From Shewanella sp. Choline-02u-19 (lineage in GTDB: Bacteria; Pseudomonadota; Gammaproteobacteria; Enterobacterales; Shewanellaceae), in NCBI RefSeq assembly GCF_002836205.1, contig NZ_PJBE01000013.1:2108001-2172000 (forward strand): a stretch of DNA of 64,000 nucleotides. The letters are read 5' to 3'. The notes below the pieces were generated by a model that did no database searches, was not told the DNA's origin, and worked only from the letters and a program-made list of their open reading frames with translations. The position numbers were made by a program, and so were the translations under genes. This document shows, one piece after another, positions 8,756 through 18,292 of the stretch (within the stretch, counting starts at the first letter, position 1; the number at the start of each line of letters is the position of its first letter).

Positions 8756-10384
8756 ATGAAACAGCAGCTAAAGCGAATAGGTCTTGTAACCTGTTTATCG
8801 GTGATAAACTTGTTACTTGTTGCCTGTGGACCTCAAAAGATCCCCACAGGCTTAGTCTATTGCTCAGAAGGCAATCCTGAAAGCTTTAATCCGCAAACAG
8901 TGACATCGGGGACCACCATTGATGCCACCTCACAACAATTGTACGACACGCTCGTTGATTACGACCCAGTAACAAGCTCTATTGTCCCCGCTTTAGCCAT
9001 ATCTTGGCAAGGCAGTGACGATGGCCTGACTTATCGATTTAAACTCCGCAGCGGCGTCCAGTTTCACCACACAGATTATTTCACTCCAACCAGAGACTTT
9101 AATGCCGATGATGTTTTATTCTCTTTTAACCGCATTATTGATACCGAAAACCCTTACCATAGTGTTTCAGCAAACGGTTATCCGTTCTTTCAAAGTATTG
9201 GGTTAAGTCAAACGATTAAGCAGATTGAAAAAGTCGCTGAAGACGAAATTGTGTTTCATTTAAACGTTAGCGATGCCTCCTTTCTATCCAATCTCGCGAC
9301 CGGTTTCTCGGTTATTTTGTCCAAAGAGTATGCCGATACCCTGCTCGCGCAACATAATCCGGAGCAATTGGATAGCTCCCCCATTGGTACCGGACCTTTT
9401 AAACTGACAAAATATGTCAAGAATGAATATATTCGTTATCACCGAAATGAGCAGTTTTGGCGCAAACTTCCCGAATTTGAACATCTGGTTTTTGACATAA
9501 CACCAAAAAGTACGGCCAGATTAACCAAGCTGATTACCGGCGACTGTAATGTGTCAGCGCTACCTAAAGCAGGTGAGCTTCCCGTTATCAAGCAGCATGA
9601 TCACTTAGAGCTCGACACCCAGCTCGGTTTTAACGTCGCTTTTTGGGCATTTAATACCCAAAAAGTCCCCTTTAACGATGTTAGAGTGAGAAAAGCACTC
9701 GCTTATGCCGTTGATAAACAAAATATTTTGCGAGCTGTATACCAAGAAACAGCTATTGAAGCTACTGGCATGTTACCACCACAATCTTGGGCTTATCGAT
9801 ACAACCGCAGTCATTATGATTACAACCCACAAAAAGCTAAAGCGTTACTAAAAGAAGCTGGCATCGAAAAACTCAATATTGATGTATGGGCAATGCCCGT
9901 TGCACGTATTTATAATCCTAATACATTAAAAACGGCAGAATTGATCCAGGCCGATTTAGCCAATATTGGCGTCAGTGTCAATATCGTGACCTACGACTGG
10001 AGTGTATTTAATCAAAAGCTTAATCGCAGGGATTATGATTCTGTGCTAATAGGCTGGAATGCCGATAATAGTGACCCTGATAACTTTTTCTCTCCCATAT
10101 TAAGCTGTGATGCACAAAGTTCTTCGAGTAATCGAGCTCAATGGTGCAATCCAGAAATGGACGCAATATTGGCCAAAGCAAAAGCGACTACAATTAAGTC
10201 AGACCGAAAAAAACTCTATCAGCAAGCAGAAAAACTCTTTAATGAGCAGCTACCGATGTTACCTTTTGCCCATGCAACTAAGCTCACCTTCAAGCAAAAA
10301 AACATCAAACAAACCCAGCTCACTCCTTTTGGTGGGATTTCATTCGAGAACACTATGAAAATAGCCCCTGAGGACATGCACTAA
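8756..10384 (+). CDS. sapA: SapA-like ABC importer substrate-binding lipoprotein
   Basis: The periplasmic family-5 solute-binding protein of the Sap importer, 542 residues. In enterobacteria Sap proteins are linked to antimicrobial-peptide resistance, potassium and putrescine handling. The N-terminus ends in LLLVAC (C24), a lipobox, so this protein should be anchored to a membrane; many enterobacterial SapA proteins are soluble. Family features include GNPESFNPQT near the mature start, LRSGVQFH and the DVRVRKALAYAVDKQNI motif of peptide-binding proteins. Its stop overlaps the sapB start by one base (TAATG), so translation is coupled. Confidence 0.87.
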   Translation: MKQQLKRIGLVTCLSVINLLLVACGPQKIPTGLVYCSEGNPESFNPQTVTSGTTIDATSQQLYDTLVDYDPVTSSIVPALAISWQGSDDGLTYRFKLRSGVQFHHTDYFTPTRDFNADDVLFSFNRIIDTENPYHSVSANGYPFFQSIGLSQTIKQIEKVAEDEIVFHLNVSDASFLSNLATGFSVILSKEYADTLLAQHNPEQLDSSPIGTGPFKLTKYVKNEYIRYHRNEQFWRKLPEFEHLVFDITPKSTARLTKLITGDCNVSALPKAGELPVIKQHDHLELDTQLGFNVAFWAFNTQKVPFNDVRVRKALAYAVDKQNILRAVYQETAIEATGMLPPQSWAYRYNRSHYDYNPQKAKALLKEAGIEKLNIDVWAMPVARIYNPNTLKTAELIQADLANIGVSVNIVTYDWSVFNQKLNRRDYDSVLIGWNADNSDPDNFFSPILSCDAQSSSSNRAQWCNPEMDAILAKAKATTIKSDRKKLYQQAEKLFNEQLPMLPFAHATKLTFKQKNIKQTQLTPFGGISFENTMKIAPEDMH

Positions 10385-11415
10385 TGGGTCGTTATTTATT
10401 AAGAAGGCTTAACTTATTCCTCGCCACATCACTGGTCCTTATCGGTGTTTTATTCATTGCTACCAGCCATTTCCCCGTTGAACAACAATATGCGTTGACA
10501 GGAATAGCGTCTCCAACAGCAGAGCAACTCGCGTTGAGCCGCAGTGAATATAAGCTCGACAGTAATCAATTTCGTCAGTTTTTGGCCTATACAGAGCAAA
10601 GAGTTAGCGGCAACCTTGGTGTTTCTATTACATCACAAAAGCCCGTTATCGATGAATTGATTCAAGTCCTTCCTGCATCGTTCGAGCTGGCTATCGTAGC
10701 GGGTATATTGGCGATGTGTCTTGGGGTGCCTTTGGGGATTTTAGCGTCTCTGAGCAAGAACAAAATTACGCAGCACACTATTATGGCGATAACGCTTACC
10801 GGCTACTCTATCCCGGTATTTTGGCTAGGATTAACGTTATCACTCTGGTTTGGGGTCGAGCTGGGTTGGTTGCCTATTTCAGGCCGGATCAATTTGCTCT
10901 ATGAGATTGAGCCAGTGACAGGCTTTATGCTGATAGACACCCTTTTATCTCAATCAATATACCGTATATCTGCATTTCTAGATGCGATGCAGCATATTGT
11001 GTTACCCGCAATCACACTGGCAGTATTGCCGTTCACGGTCGTGGTTAGAATCACCCGCTCAGCAATGCTCCATATTATGAATGAGCCTTACATACGTGCA
11101 GCTGAAGCTCGTGGACTACACACAGGGACCATAGTGTTACGCCACGCCCTGCCGAATGCCTTTATCCCTGTGCTAAAAAATATGGGATTAATGCTGGGAA
11201 CATTCGCAAGTTACGCCATGATAGTCGAAGTCATCTTCTCCTGGCCGGGTGTCGGGAGTTGGTTAGTCTCAGGCATATATCAGCGCGACTACACGGTGAT
11301 TCAAGGGGGAGTATTAAGCGTGGCATTAATTATTATCTTCTTCAGTATTTTCATTGAAGTATTACATAACGCCTTCAATCCAATCAGCAGGAAAGAAATC
11401 TATGCCGCGAATTAG
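10384..11415 (+). CDS. sapB: Sap ABC importer permease SapB
   Basis: An inner-membrane permease of the DppB/OppB type, 343 residues. An N-terminal helix (NLFLATSLVLIGVLFIATS) is followed by a periplasmic loop and the BPD_transp_1 domain. The ABC-coupling EAA motif is visible as RAAEARGLHTGTIVLRHALPN. It overlaps sapA by one base and sapC by 14, so all belong to one operon. Confidence 0.9.
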   Translation: MGRYLLRRLNLFLATSLVLIGVLFIATSHFPVEQQYALTGIASPTAEQLALSRSEYKLDSNQFRQFLAYTEQRVSGNLGVSITSQKPVIDELIQVLPASFELAIVAGILAMCLGVPLGILASLSKNKITQHTIMAITLTGYSIPVFWLGLTLSLWFGVELGWLPISGRINLLYEIEPVTGFMLIDTLLSQSIYRISAFLDAMQHIVLPAITLAVLPFTVVVRITRSAMLHIMNEPYIRAAEARGLHTGTIVLRHALPNAFIPVLKNMGLMLGTFASYAMIVEVIFSWPGVGSWLVSGIYQRDYTVIQGGVLSVALIIIFFSIFIEVLHNAFNPISRKEIYAAN

Positions 11416-12292
11416 CATATATCAGGAAGATGATATCCCCTCGCCTATGCGTAAGCTATGGCAAGCTTTTGCTGATAACCCTTTTGCATTAATGGGTCTA
11501 TGGGCAGTCATTTGCTTATTGGGCTTGGCTATTTTTGGCCCTTGGATTGCGCCGTTTTCACCAGAGCAACAAGACCCTTTAGCATTACTTTTACCGCCGT
11601 CTTGGGATGCTAGCGGTACCGTTGAACACTTTTTAGGAACCGATGATTTAGGCCGAGATATTTTTAGCCGGCTGCTTCATGGGGCACACCTAACATTTGG
11701 CATGGCATTGGCGATAGTGACCGCCTCCCTTAGCGTCGGTTTTGTCATCGGCTCGATATCAGGCATGATGAAAGGTCTTAAATCTTCAATTTTGAGCCAC
11801 CTGCTTGATGCATTATTGTCTATCCCGTCACTACTGATGGCAATTTTAGTTGTCGCCGTCATGGGGCCAGGATTGGGAAATGTATTTTGGGCAGTAGGGA
11901 TAGCGCTAACGCCTCAATTTGTGCGAGCTATCCATCAAGCGGTTCATGAAGAGTTGCAAAAAGATTATGTAACGGCAGCTAAGCTTGATGGCGCAAATTC
12001 GATACAAATATTTTGGTACGTTATTATGCCCAATGTCTGGGAAACCGTGATTATTCAAATAACACTGGCGATATCAGCAGCCATTTTAGATATCGCGGCG
12101 CTAGGGTTTCTTAATCTCGGTGCACAAGCCCCTAGTCCTGAATGGGGGGCTATGGTGTCCCAAGGGCTCGATAACATACTGACAGCACCCTGGACTGTCA
12201 CCATTCCCGGTGTTGCTATTTTGTGCAGCGTACTTGCCATTAACCTTGTCGGTGATGGATTAAGGTCGGCGCTATCGCCGATAAGAAACTAA
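11402..12292 (+). CDS. sapC: Sap ABC importer permease SapC
   Basis: The second permease of the importer, DppC/OppC type, about 296 residues. I chose ATG 11402 (MPRISIYQED), which has AGGAAAG seven bases before it and overlaps sapB by 14 bp; a longer upstream frame is out of character for the family. The family motif FLGTDDLGRDIFSRLLHGA and the EAA loop AAKLDGANSIQIFWYVIMPN are both present. It pairs with SapB to form the channel. Confidence 0.9.
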   Translation: MPRISIYQEDDIPSPMRKLWQAFADNPFALMGLWAVICLLGLAIFGPWIAPFSPEQQDPLALLLPPSWDASGTVEHFLGTDDLGRDIFSRLLHGAHLTFGMALAIVTASLSVGFVIGSISGMMKGLKSSILSHLLDALLSIPSLLMAILVVAVMGPGLGNVFWAVGIALTPQFVRAIHQAVHEELQKDYVTAAKLDGANSIQIFWYVIMPNVWETVIIQITLAISAAILDIAALGFLNLGAQAPSPEWGAMVSQGLDNILTAPWTVTIPGVAILCSVLAINLVGDGLRSALSPIRN

Positions 12293-12296
12293 CAAT

Positions 12297-13304
12297 ATGC
12301 CTCTTCTTGATATTAGAAATCTCACCATCGAACTTGACACTCCTCGCGGCCGTGTCAAGGCCCTTGAACGAGTATGCTTAACCATCAACCCTGGCGAACT
12401 GCATGGTTTAGTTGGCGAGTCAGGCTCTGGACGCAGTTTGTTGGCAAGAGCCATATTAGGTGTTCCAGGTCACAATTGGACTGTCACTGCCGATCGCATG
12501 ATGTGGGATGGACAGAACTTGATGGAGATGTCCTCTAAGCAGCGACGAAACTTGATGGGGAGTGAGATAGCAATGATATTTCAAGACCCAACAAGTAGTC
12601 TAGATCCTGCGATATCTGTCGGTAGCCAAATTATTGAGGCCATGCCCACCAATAAAAGTTTACCTTTCTGGAAACGTGGCAGATTTAAGAAAAAAACCGC
12701 TGAGAAATGGCTACACAAAGTCGGCATTAAGAATACAGAAAAAGTCATGGAGAGTTATGCGTGGGAGCTGTCTGAAGGTGAATGTCAAAAAGTCATGATT
12801 GCCATGGCGGTTGCCAATCAACCTCGGTTGCTCATTGCTGACGAACCCACCGATTCGATGGAACTCAGCACTCAAGCACAGATCTTTAGATTACTGAGTA
12901 AGCTAAACCAATTGCAGAACGTCTCTATTTTGTTGATTAGTCATGAGCTCGATACTCTGGCAGGCTGGTGCGATCAATTGACCGTACTTTATTGCGGTCA
13001 AGTTATGGAGTCGGGCCCGACGGCGGAACTGCTCAAGCGCCCCTTTCATCCATACACTGAAGCCTTGATCGATAACGCACCAGACTACTCAGGTGAATTA
13101 GCGCATAAATCAATGATGCAAACCTTGCCTGGTTCAGCGCCCGCATTGCAACACTTACCCATTGGCTGTCGACTCGGCCCACGCTGTCCGCAAGCGCAAA
13201 AAAAGTGCGTCAGTCAACCGAGTTTATGCCATAAGAAAGATCGCTATTTTGCGTGTCACTTCCCATACCACAATGAGTCTTGTAATGACGACACCTCTAC
13301 TTAA
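12297..13304 (+). CDS. sapD: Sap ABC importer ATPase SapD with altered Walker A
   Basis: A cytoplasmic ATPase of the oligopeptide-importer type, 335 residues, with the C-terminal oligo_HPY cysteine cluster (GCRLGPRCPQAQKKC) of that group. Walker B LLIADEPTDSME and the H-loop LLISHELD are intact. The signature LSEGECQKV departs from LSGGQ, as it does in enterobacterial SapD. The Walker A reads GESGSGRS: the invariant lysine is Arg at residue 46 (CGC at 12432-12434). The partner SapF keeps its lysine, so ATP use may be asymmetric. Confidence 0.88.
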   Translation: MPLLDIRNLTIELDTPRGRVKALERVCLTINPGELHGLVGESGSGRSLLARAILGVPGHNWTVTADRMMWDGQNLMEMSSKQRRNLMGSEIAMIFQDPTSSLDPAISVGSQIIEAMPTNKSLPFWKRGRFKKKTAEKWLHKVGIKNTEKVMESYAWELSEGECQKVMIAMAVANQPRLLIADEPTDSMELSTQAQIFRLLSKLNQLQNVSILLISHELDTLAGWCDQLTVLYCGQVMESGPTAELLKRPFHPYTEALIDNAPDYSGELAHKSMMQTLPGSAPALQHLPIGCRLGPRCPQAQKKCVSQPSLCHKKDRYFACHFPYHNESCNDDTST

Positions 13305-14070
13305 AGTTACTAACCTAAGCAAAAGCTACTATGCTGGTTATAAGCGTTTCAAACGTCAATACAATCAAGCGTTATCACCTGTTTCATTTGAATTAAACAC
13401 TGGTGAAACGCTCGCGATCGTCGGCGAAACAGGATCAGGCAAAAGCACGATAGCTCGCATTCTTGTGGGTGCGGAGATTAGAAGTGGCGGTGAGATTTTT
13501 TTTGAAGGTGAGTCACTAGAGAAACATGATTTAAAACAGCGCTGCCGTATGATCCGCATGATATTTCAAGATCCGAATACATCGTTAAATCCAAGATTAA
13601 CAATTGGCGATCTACTCGATGAACCGCTTAAATTCAACACCGACCTAACAGAAAAAGAAAGGCGAGCCTTAGTTGTTGATAAGCTAAGAAAGGTCGGTTT
13701 ATTGTCAGAGCATGTAGACTTCTATCCACACATGATATCTGAAGGGCAAAAACAGCGAGTTGCCGTTGCACGCGCGCTGATGCTTGACCCCAAAATTATC
13801 ATTGCTGATGAAGCGCTCACCGCGCTCGATCTATCGGTACGAGCACAAATTCTAAATTTGTTACTTGAATTGCAGCAAGAGATGGGGCTTTCTTACATCT
13901 TCGTGTCCCATAATATGAATATTATTCGTCACGTTAGTGACAAAATAATGGTGTTAAAAAAAGGCCAACTCATTGAGAAAGCAACCACTGAGCAACTGTT
14001 TAATTCACCTCAACACGAATACACTCAGCGACTAATACAGGAGCAAAGTTTGTTTACTCGTAAAAAGTAA
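13285..14070 (+). CDS. sapF: Sap ABC importer ATPase SapF
   Basis: The second ATPase of the importer, about 261 residues. Walker A is canonical (GETGSGKS), the signature is ISEGQKQRVAVARAL, Walker B IIIADEALTALD, and the H-loop YIFVSHNM. Starts at 13285 (MTTPLLKV) and 13273 are both possible; the former fits the usual SapF N-terminus and overlaps the end of sapD by 20 bp, implying translational coupling. No clear terminator follows before fabV. Confidence 0.87.
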   Translation: MTTPLLKVTNLSKSYYAGYKRFKRQYNQALSPVSFELNTGETLAIVGETGSGKSTIARILVGAEIRSGGEIFFEGESLEKHDLKQRCRMIRMIFQDPNTSLNPRLTIGDLLDEPLKFNTDLTEKERRALVVDKLRKVGLLSEHVDFYPHMISEGQKQRVAVARALMLDPKIIIADEALTALDLSVRAQILNLLLELQQEMGLSYIFVSHNMNIIRHVSDKIMVLKKGQLIEKATTEQLFNSPQHEYTQRLIQEQSLFTRKK

Positions 14071-14174
14071 ACTGCTCCAACCACTGACAAAAATGCTCAA
14101 ATTAGCGAAAATTGAGTGTCATTTGATGTGAGTTTATTTATCCTAGATACAATTTTTTCAGAGAAATAGAAAAT

Positions 14175-15377
14175 ATGATTATCAAACCTAGAACGCGTGG
14201 CTTTATTTGTACAACGACTCACCCTGTTGGTTGTGAAGCCAATGTACTTGAACAGATCAACATTACTAAAGCTAAAAGCAAAATTGCTAATGGTCCTAAA
14301 AAGGTATTGGTTGTAGGTTCTTCAAGTGGTTATGGTCTTTCTTCTCGTATCACAGCAGCATTTGGCAGTGATGCAGCCACCTTAGGTGTATTTTTTGAAA
14401 AGCCAAGTTCAGAAACAAAACCAGGTACTGCTGGTTGGTATAACTCAGCCGCATTCGACAAATTTGCTAAAGCTGAAGGCTTATATTCTAAAAGCATAAA
14501 CTGTGATGCCTTTAGCCACGCAGCGAAGCAAAAAGCGATTGAGCTGATTAAACAAGATCTCGGTGAAATCGATATGGTGGTCTACTCACTAGCATCGCCA
14601 GTGCGTAAGCTACCTGATAGTGGTGAGCTTATCCGTTCATCATTAAAGCCTATCGGTGCACCTTATAAAGCAACAGCCGTAGACACTAATAAAGATATCA
14701 TCATTGAGGCCAATGTTGAGCCTGCAACAGAGCAAGAAATTGCCGATACCGTCACCGTTATGGGCGGCGAAGATTGGGAATTATGGATGGATGCACTTTC
14801 TGAAGCGGGTGTATTAGCCGATGGTTGTAAAACCGTCGCTTATAGCTATATTGGTACCGAGCTGACTTGGCCTATCTATTGGCACGGCGCTTTAGGTAAA
14901 GCAAAAATGGACCTAGACAGAGCCGCTCATGCACTTGATGCTAAGCTTTCAGCAACTGGTGGTAGTGCTAACGTTGCTGTACTTAAGAGTGTTGTGACTC
15001 AAGCTAGCTCCGCAATACCTGTAATGCCACTTTATATTGCGATGGTATTTAAGAAGATGCGTGCTGAAGACCTTCATGAGGGTTGTATTGAACAAATCTC
15101 TCGCATGTTCAATGAACGCCTTTACAAAGCCGACGGCAGTACTGCTGACGTTGACGATTGCAATCGTTTACGTTTAGATGATTGGGAATTAAGAGAAGAA
15201 ATTCAACAACATTGCCGTGATCTTTGGCCACTAGTGACATCAGAAAATCTTTCTGAGCTCACTGATTACCGTGAATATAAAGAAGAGTTTTTAAAGCTCT
15301 TTGGTTTCGGTGTTGAAGGCATAGATTATGAGCAAGACGTCAATCCTAATGTCGAATTTGACGTTGTATCTATCTAA
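14175..15377 (+). CDS. fabV: Enoyl-ACP reductase FabV
   Basis: Reduces trans-2-enoyl-ACP/CoA in the last step of each fatty-acid elongation round, NADH dependent. At 400 residues it has the length of FabV, not of FabI (about 260). The nucleotide-binding segment KKVLVVGSSSGYGLSSR is near residue 42, and the catalytic pair follows the FabV spacing Y-X8-K in YWHGALGKAK. FabV is naturally tolerant of triclosan in characterised species. It lies 104 bp after sapF and ends at a strong terminator. Confidence 0.95.
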   Translation: MIIKPRTRGFICTTTHPVGCEANVLEQINITKAKSKIANGPKKVLVVGSSSGYGLSSRITAAFGSDAATLGVFFEKPSSETKPGTAGWYNSAAFDKFAKAEGLYSKSINCDAFSHAAKQKAIELIKQDLGEIDMVVYSLASPVRKLPDSGELIRSSLKPIGAPYKATAVDTNKDIIIEANVEPATEQEIADTVTVMGGEDWELWMDALSEAGVLADGCKTVAYSYIGTELTWPIYWHGALGKAKMDLDRAAHALDAKLSATGGSANVAVLKSVVTQASSAIPVMPLYIAMVFKKMRAEDLHEGCIEQISRMFNERLYKADGSTADVDDCNRLRLDDWELREEIQQHCRDLWPLVTSENLSELTDYREYKEEFLKLFGFGVEGIDYEQDVNPNVEFDVVSI

Positions 15378-15395
15378 ATAGAGATAACGTTAGGG

Positions 15396-15422
15396 AAACG
15401 CCGCTTTATGCGGCGTTTTTTT
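15396..15422 (+). terminator. Rho-independent terminator of fabV
   Basis: GCCGC-type stem (AACGCCGC/GCGGCGTT) with a TTTAT loop and a run of seven T. Confidence 0.92.
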
Positions 15423-15627
15423 ATGTCTTCAATTTATGCTTTAACGACATATAACGCCTATCCCTCTCCAAGCTCCCCCTATGAAGCACAAAAATAGAAA
15501 TAGTTGTCTACAGAGCGATTGAATAGCTTTAAACCACTTTATTCACCAATATTAATCATCAGCATCGACAGATATCTAGTAACACTAACAATAAAATCGA
15601 ATCCACTCTTTACTAACTAGCAGACAC
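15423..15627. other. Spacer between fabV and ppiD terminators
   Basis: About 200 bp between two convergent terminators. I see no gene, repeat or clear regulatory site in it. Confidence 0.6.
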
Positions 15628-15651
15628 AAAAAAGCCGGCTCATGCCGGCTT
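15628..15651 (-). terminator. Rho-independent terminator of ppiD
   Basis: AAGCCGGC/GCCGGCTT stem with a four-base loop; the A-run on the plus strand is a U-tract in the ppiD transcript. Confidence 0.9.
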
Positions 15652-15677
15652 CTTATTAAGCGTGTACTGCCAGTAAC

Positions 15678-17537
15678 TTACTCAACGACAGGGTAAAGCA
15701 CTTCACCCTTAGCTTTTAGGCTAGCAATCACTGCGCGATAATCATTCTCACTATATTGTGAGCTTAAACGCTGCTTCAATGCATCGATAAGATTACTATC
15801 AACGTCTTCTGCTGTATTAACTTTATCAAGTACAACAACTGCATAACCGTTAGCAAGTGCAACTGTATCAACAGTTGGACCTTCTGTTGGCTGCGCCATA
15901 GCAAAGGCTTTATTGACGACTGCACCATCAATATCTTGCTCGAAACGTGCAAGTTTTTCTTTCGCTAGGTAATCAGCTGTAACACCGTCAGTTTTGAAAG
16001 CTGTCATAGCATCTTGCGCTTGTTGACGCGCAGACTCATTAGCTTGTTCTTGCTTCAAACGTGCGGCAATTCCATTTCTAACGTCTTCAAGCGCCATAGT
16101 ACCAGCAGCTTTATGAGAGTTAGCTCGGATTACAACAACGTGGTTTGACTCAACTTCAAGCACTTCACTGTTCATACCATCAAGCAACACACTCGAAGAA
16201 AATGCTTCTTTCAAGATAGCTGGCTTGGTGAACAAAGCGGGAGCATTATTGCGCGTAAACTCAGGAGTCGTCTTAACTTCAACACCGAGCTCGGTTGCCG
16301 CTTCAGATAAAGTGTCAGGGACTTCATAACTTGTATCGGCAAGGATCTGCTGTAGTTCGTAGAACTTATCAACCGATTGTTGCCCTTGCAACTGTGCAAT
16401 GATTTTATCTTTTACGTCAGCAAAAGGAGCTTCAGCACCCGCTTGGATGTCTAGTGCTTTAATAATGTGATAACCAAAGTTAGTCTTAACCACATTTGAA
16501 TAACTGCCTTTATCCAATGCGAATAATGCAGTATCAAACTCAGGTTCCATTACACCGGCTTCAAACCAATCAAGTTGACCACCTTGCTCACCACTGAATG
16601 TATCTTGAGATTCAGCTTTAGCAACCGCGGCGAAATCTTCACCATTTTGTAGCTTCTGATAAATCGCTGCAGCCTTTGCTGCGGCATCATCGTCATCAAG
16701 TCCAATAAGAATATGAGCTGCTAAGCGCTTCTCTGGCTGCAGATACTGCACCTTATTCTCATCGTAATAAGCTTTAGCATCGGCTTCAGTAACAACAACA
16801 CCATCCGCTAACTGCTTTGCGTCAAGTTCGATGTAGCTGAGGCTTACCAGTTCAGGTCTTACAAACTGAGCAAGATTTGAGTTGTAGTAAGTTTGGATCT
16901 GTTCATCTGTAACACTTGCTGCGGCAATGAAAGGCGCTGAGTCGATGACCAAATAATTAATATCACGCGTTTGTCCCTGGATATTAGCCAAGTATTCAGC
17001 TTCACCTGCTAATACAAACTCAGAACCGACTAAAGTGGCCACCAATTGACGACGTGTCATATCGGTGCGCATCATGTCTCTGAAAGAGTTAGCTTGGTAG
17101 CCGAGTTGACGCAAAATAGCTTGATAACGATCGTTATCAAATATGCCATCAGTCTGAAATGCAGGTTCGACCATAATCGCTGCGCGGATCTGCTCGTCAG
17201 AGACTCGTAGTCCTAATTCAACAGCATTTTGATCTAATAGCTTTTCAGCTACTAAGCGCTCTAATACGCTCTGCTTAACGCTTTGCATATAATTTTCATC
17301 TGCTGATAGCGTCGAGAACATATCACCTAATTGTTGCTCAAGACGACCACGCTCATTGTCATAGGCTTGCTCTAAAGCTGAATTGCTGATCTCTTCACCA
17401 TTGACGGTAGCCGCTGCAACCTCAGTTGATGAACCTAAATAACTACTCACACCCGTAAATGCAAATGAAAGAATCACTAGGACTAAAATGCTTTTTGCAA
17501 TTGGGCCTTGTGATCCTTCACGAATCTTTTCTAACAT
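15678..17537 (-). CDS. ppiD: Periplasmic folding factor PpiD
   Basis: An inner-membrane anchored chaperone of 619 residues that assists proteins leaving the Sec translocon. One N-terminal helix (about 14-33, ILVLVILSFAFTGVSSYL) anchors it. A SurA-N-like chaperone region follows, then one parvulin domain (about 260-370, from KRLAAHILIG to NFGYHIIKALDI). As in other PpiD proteins the parvulin part may have little isomerase activity. It is downstream of hupB on the same strand, as in E. coli, but two hairpins separate them. Confidence 0.93.
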   Translation of the reverse strand: MLEKIREGSQGPIAKSILVLVILSFAFTGVSSYLGSSTEVAAATVNGEEISNSALEQAYDNERGRLEQQLGDMFSTLSADENYMQSVKQSVLERLVAEKLLDQNAVELGLRVSDEQIRAAIMVEPAFQTDGIFDNDRYQAILRQLGYQANSFRDMMRTDMTRRQLVATLVGSEFVLAGEAEYLANIQGQTRDINYLVIDSAPFIAAASVTDEQIQTYYNSNLAQFVRPELVSLSYIELDAKQLADGVVVTEADAKAYYDENKVQYLQPEKRLAAHILIGLDDDDAAAKAAAIYQKLQNGEDFAAVAKAESQDTFSGEQGGQLDWFEAGVMEPEFDTALFALDKGSYSNVVKTNFGYHIIKALDIQAGAEAPFADVKDKIIAQLQGQQSVDKFYELQQILADTSYEVPDTLSEAATELGVEVKTTPEFTRNNAPALFTKPAILKEAFSSSVLLDGMNSEVLEVESNHVVVIRANSHKAAGTMALEDVRNGIAARLKQEQANESARQQAQDAMTAFKTDGVTADYLAKEKLARFEQDIDGAVVNKAFAMAQPTEGPTVDTVALANGYAVVVLDKVNTAEDVDSNLIDALKQRLSSQYSENDYRAVIASLKAKGEVLYPVVE

Positions 17538-17567
17538 CAGACTTCTCGCTGGTTGCGATTAATAAAA

Positions 17568-17602
17568 TAAAAAGGCGCATCACTCGTTGGATGCGCCTTT
17601 TT
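17568..17602 (-). terminator. Rho-independent terminator upstream of ppiD
   Basis: AAAGGCGCAT/ATGCGCCTTT, a ten-base stem with a ten-base loop, followed on the minus strand by TTTATTTTATT. It is the second hairpin behind hupB and would stop hupB transcripts entering ppiD. Confidence 0.85.
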
Positions 17603-17686
17603 GTAATTTAATAGTAAAGAGAAATTAACCTCTTTACTTTTGTCGACTGCGACTAAGTAAAAACCTAATAACAATCTTTTTCTCGT

Positions 17687-17711
17687 AAAAAGCACTGTCT
17701 AAACAGTGCTT
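17687..17711 (-). terminator. Rho-independent terminator of hupB
   Basis: AGCACTGT/ACAGTGCT stem with a four-base loop and a short U-tract on the minus strand, about 40 bp behind hupB. Confidence 0.85.
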
Positions 17712-17750
17712 GCTACAATAACCTTACAAAGGCTGCAGATAACGAGTATC

Positions 17751-18023
17751 TTAGTTAACAGCGTCTTTAAGCGCTTTACCAGCTTTGAATGCTGGAATAT
17801 TTGCTGCAGCGATTTTGATTTCTTTACCCGTCTGTGGGTTACGACCAATGCGCTCTGCACGCTGACGCACTTCGAAAGTACCAAAACCAACAAGAGCAAT
17901 CTTATCGCCTTCTTTTAGGCTGTCTGTAACAGCGCCAATGAAAGAATCTAATGCACGGCCAGCAGCGGCTTTAGAAATGTCAGCGCCAGAAGCGATTTTC
18001 TCGATTAGTTCAGATTTGTTCAT
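17751..18023 (-). CDS. hupB: DNA-binding protein HU-beta
   Basis: A small nucleoid protein of 90 residues that bends and compacts DNA as a dimer. The signature VGFGTFEVRQRAERIGRNP and the arm with GRNPQTGKEI are present. I start it at MNKSELIEKI, with AAGGGG seven bases upstream on the minus strand; a longer frame adds eleven residues without family support. HU-beta rather than HU-alpha is favoured by the lon-hupB-ppiD order. Confidence 0.95.
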   Translation of the reverse strand: MNKSELIEKIASGADISKAAAGRALDSFIGAVTDSLKEGDKIALVGFGTFEVRQRAERIGRNPQTGKEIKIAAANIPAFKAGKALKDAVN

Positions 18024-18090
18024 GTCATCCCCTTGAATGTAATTTTTGTACCGCAACCAAATCCATGTCTAGAGCGGTCTGCGGAGGCTT

Positions 18091-18119
18091 TTTATAACAA
18101 GCTTAGAACTAAAGTTCAA
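18091..18119 (-). promoter_or_regulatory. Sigma-70 promoter of hupB
   Basis: On the minus strand TTGAAC, a 17-base spacer and TATAAA, about 70-95 bp before the hupB start. Confidence 0.7.
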
Positions 18120-18161
18120 GCCTTATAGGAAAACCAAAGAAATAATTTAGGATACTGCTCA

Positions 18162-18192
18162 AAACCAGTCGCGCCGAGGGCTGGAGCGACTG
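18162..18192 (-). terminator. Terminator of lon
   Basis: CAGTCGC/GCGACTG stem with a 13-base GC-rich loop, followed by GTTTT on the minus strand; about 100 bp behind lon. Confidence 0.65.
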
Positions 18193-18292
18193 ACTCTCCA
18201 CAGACTTAGGCTACCACAGCTAGACACTTTGGTAAGCCCCATTTTGTACTTTTTTTTGTGCAATACGGTAATTTATTGCATTAGTCCACGTT

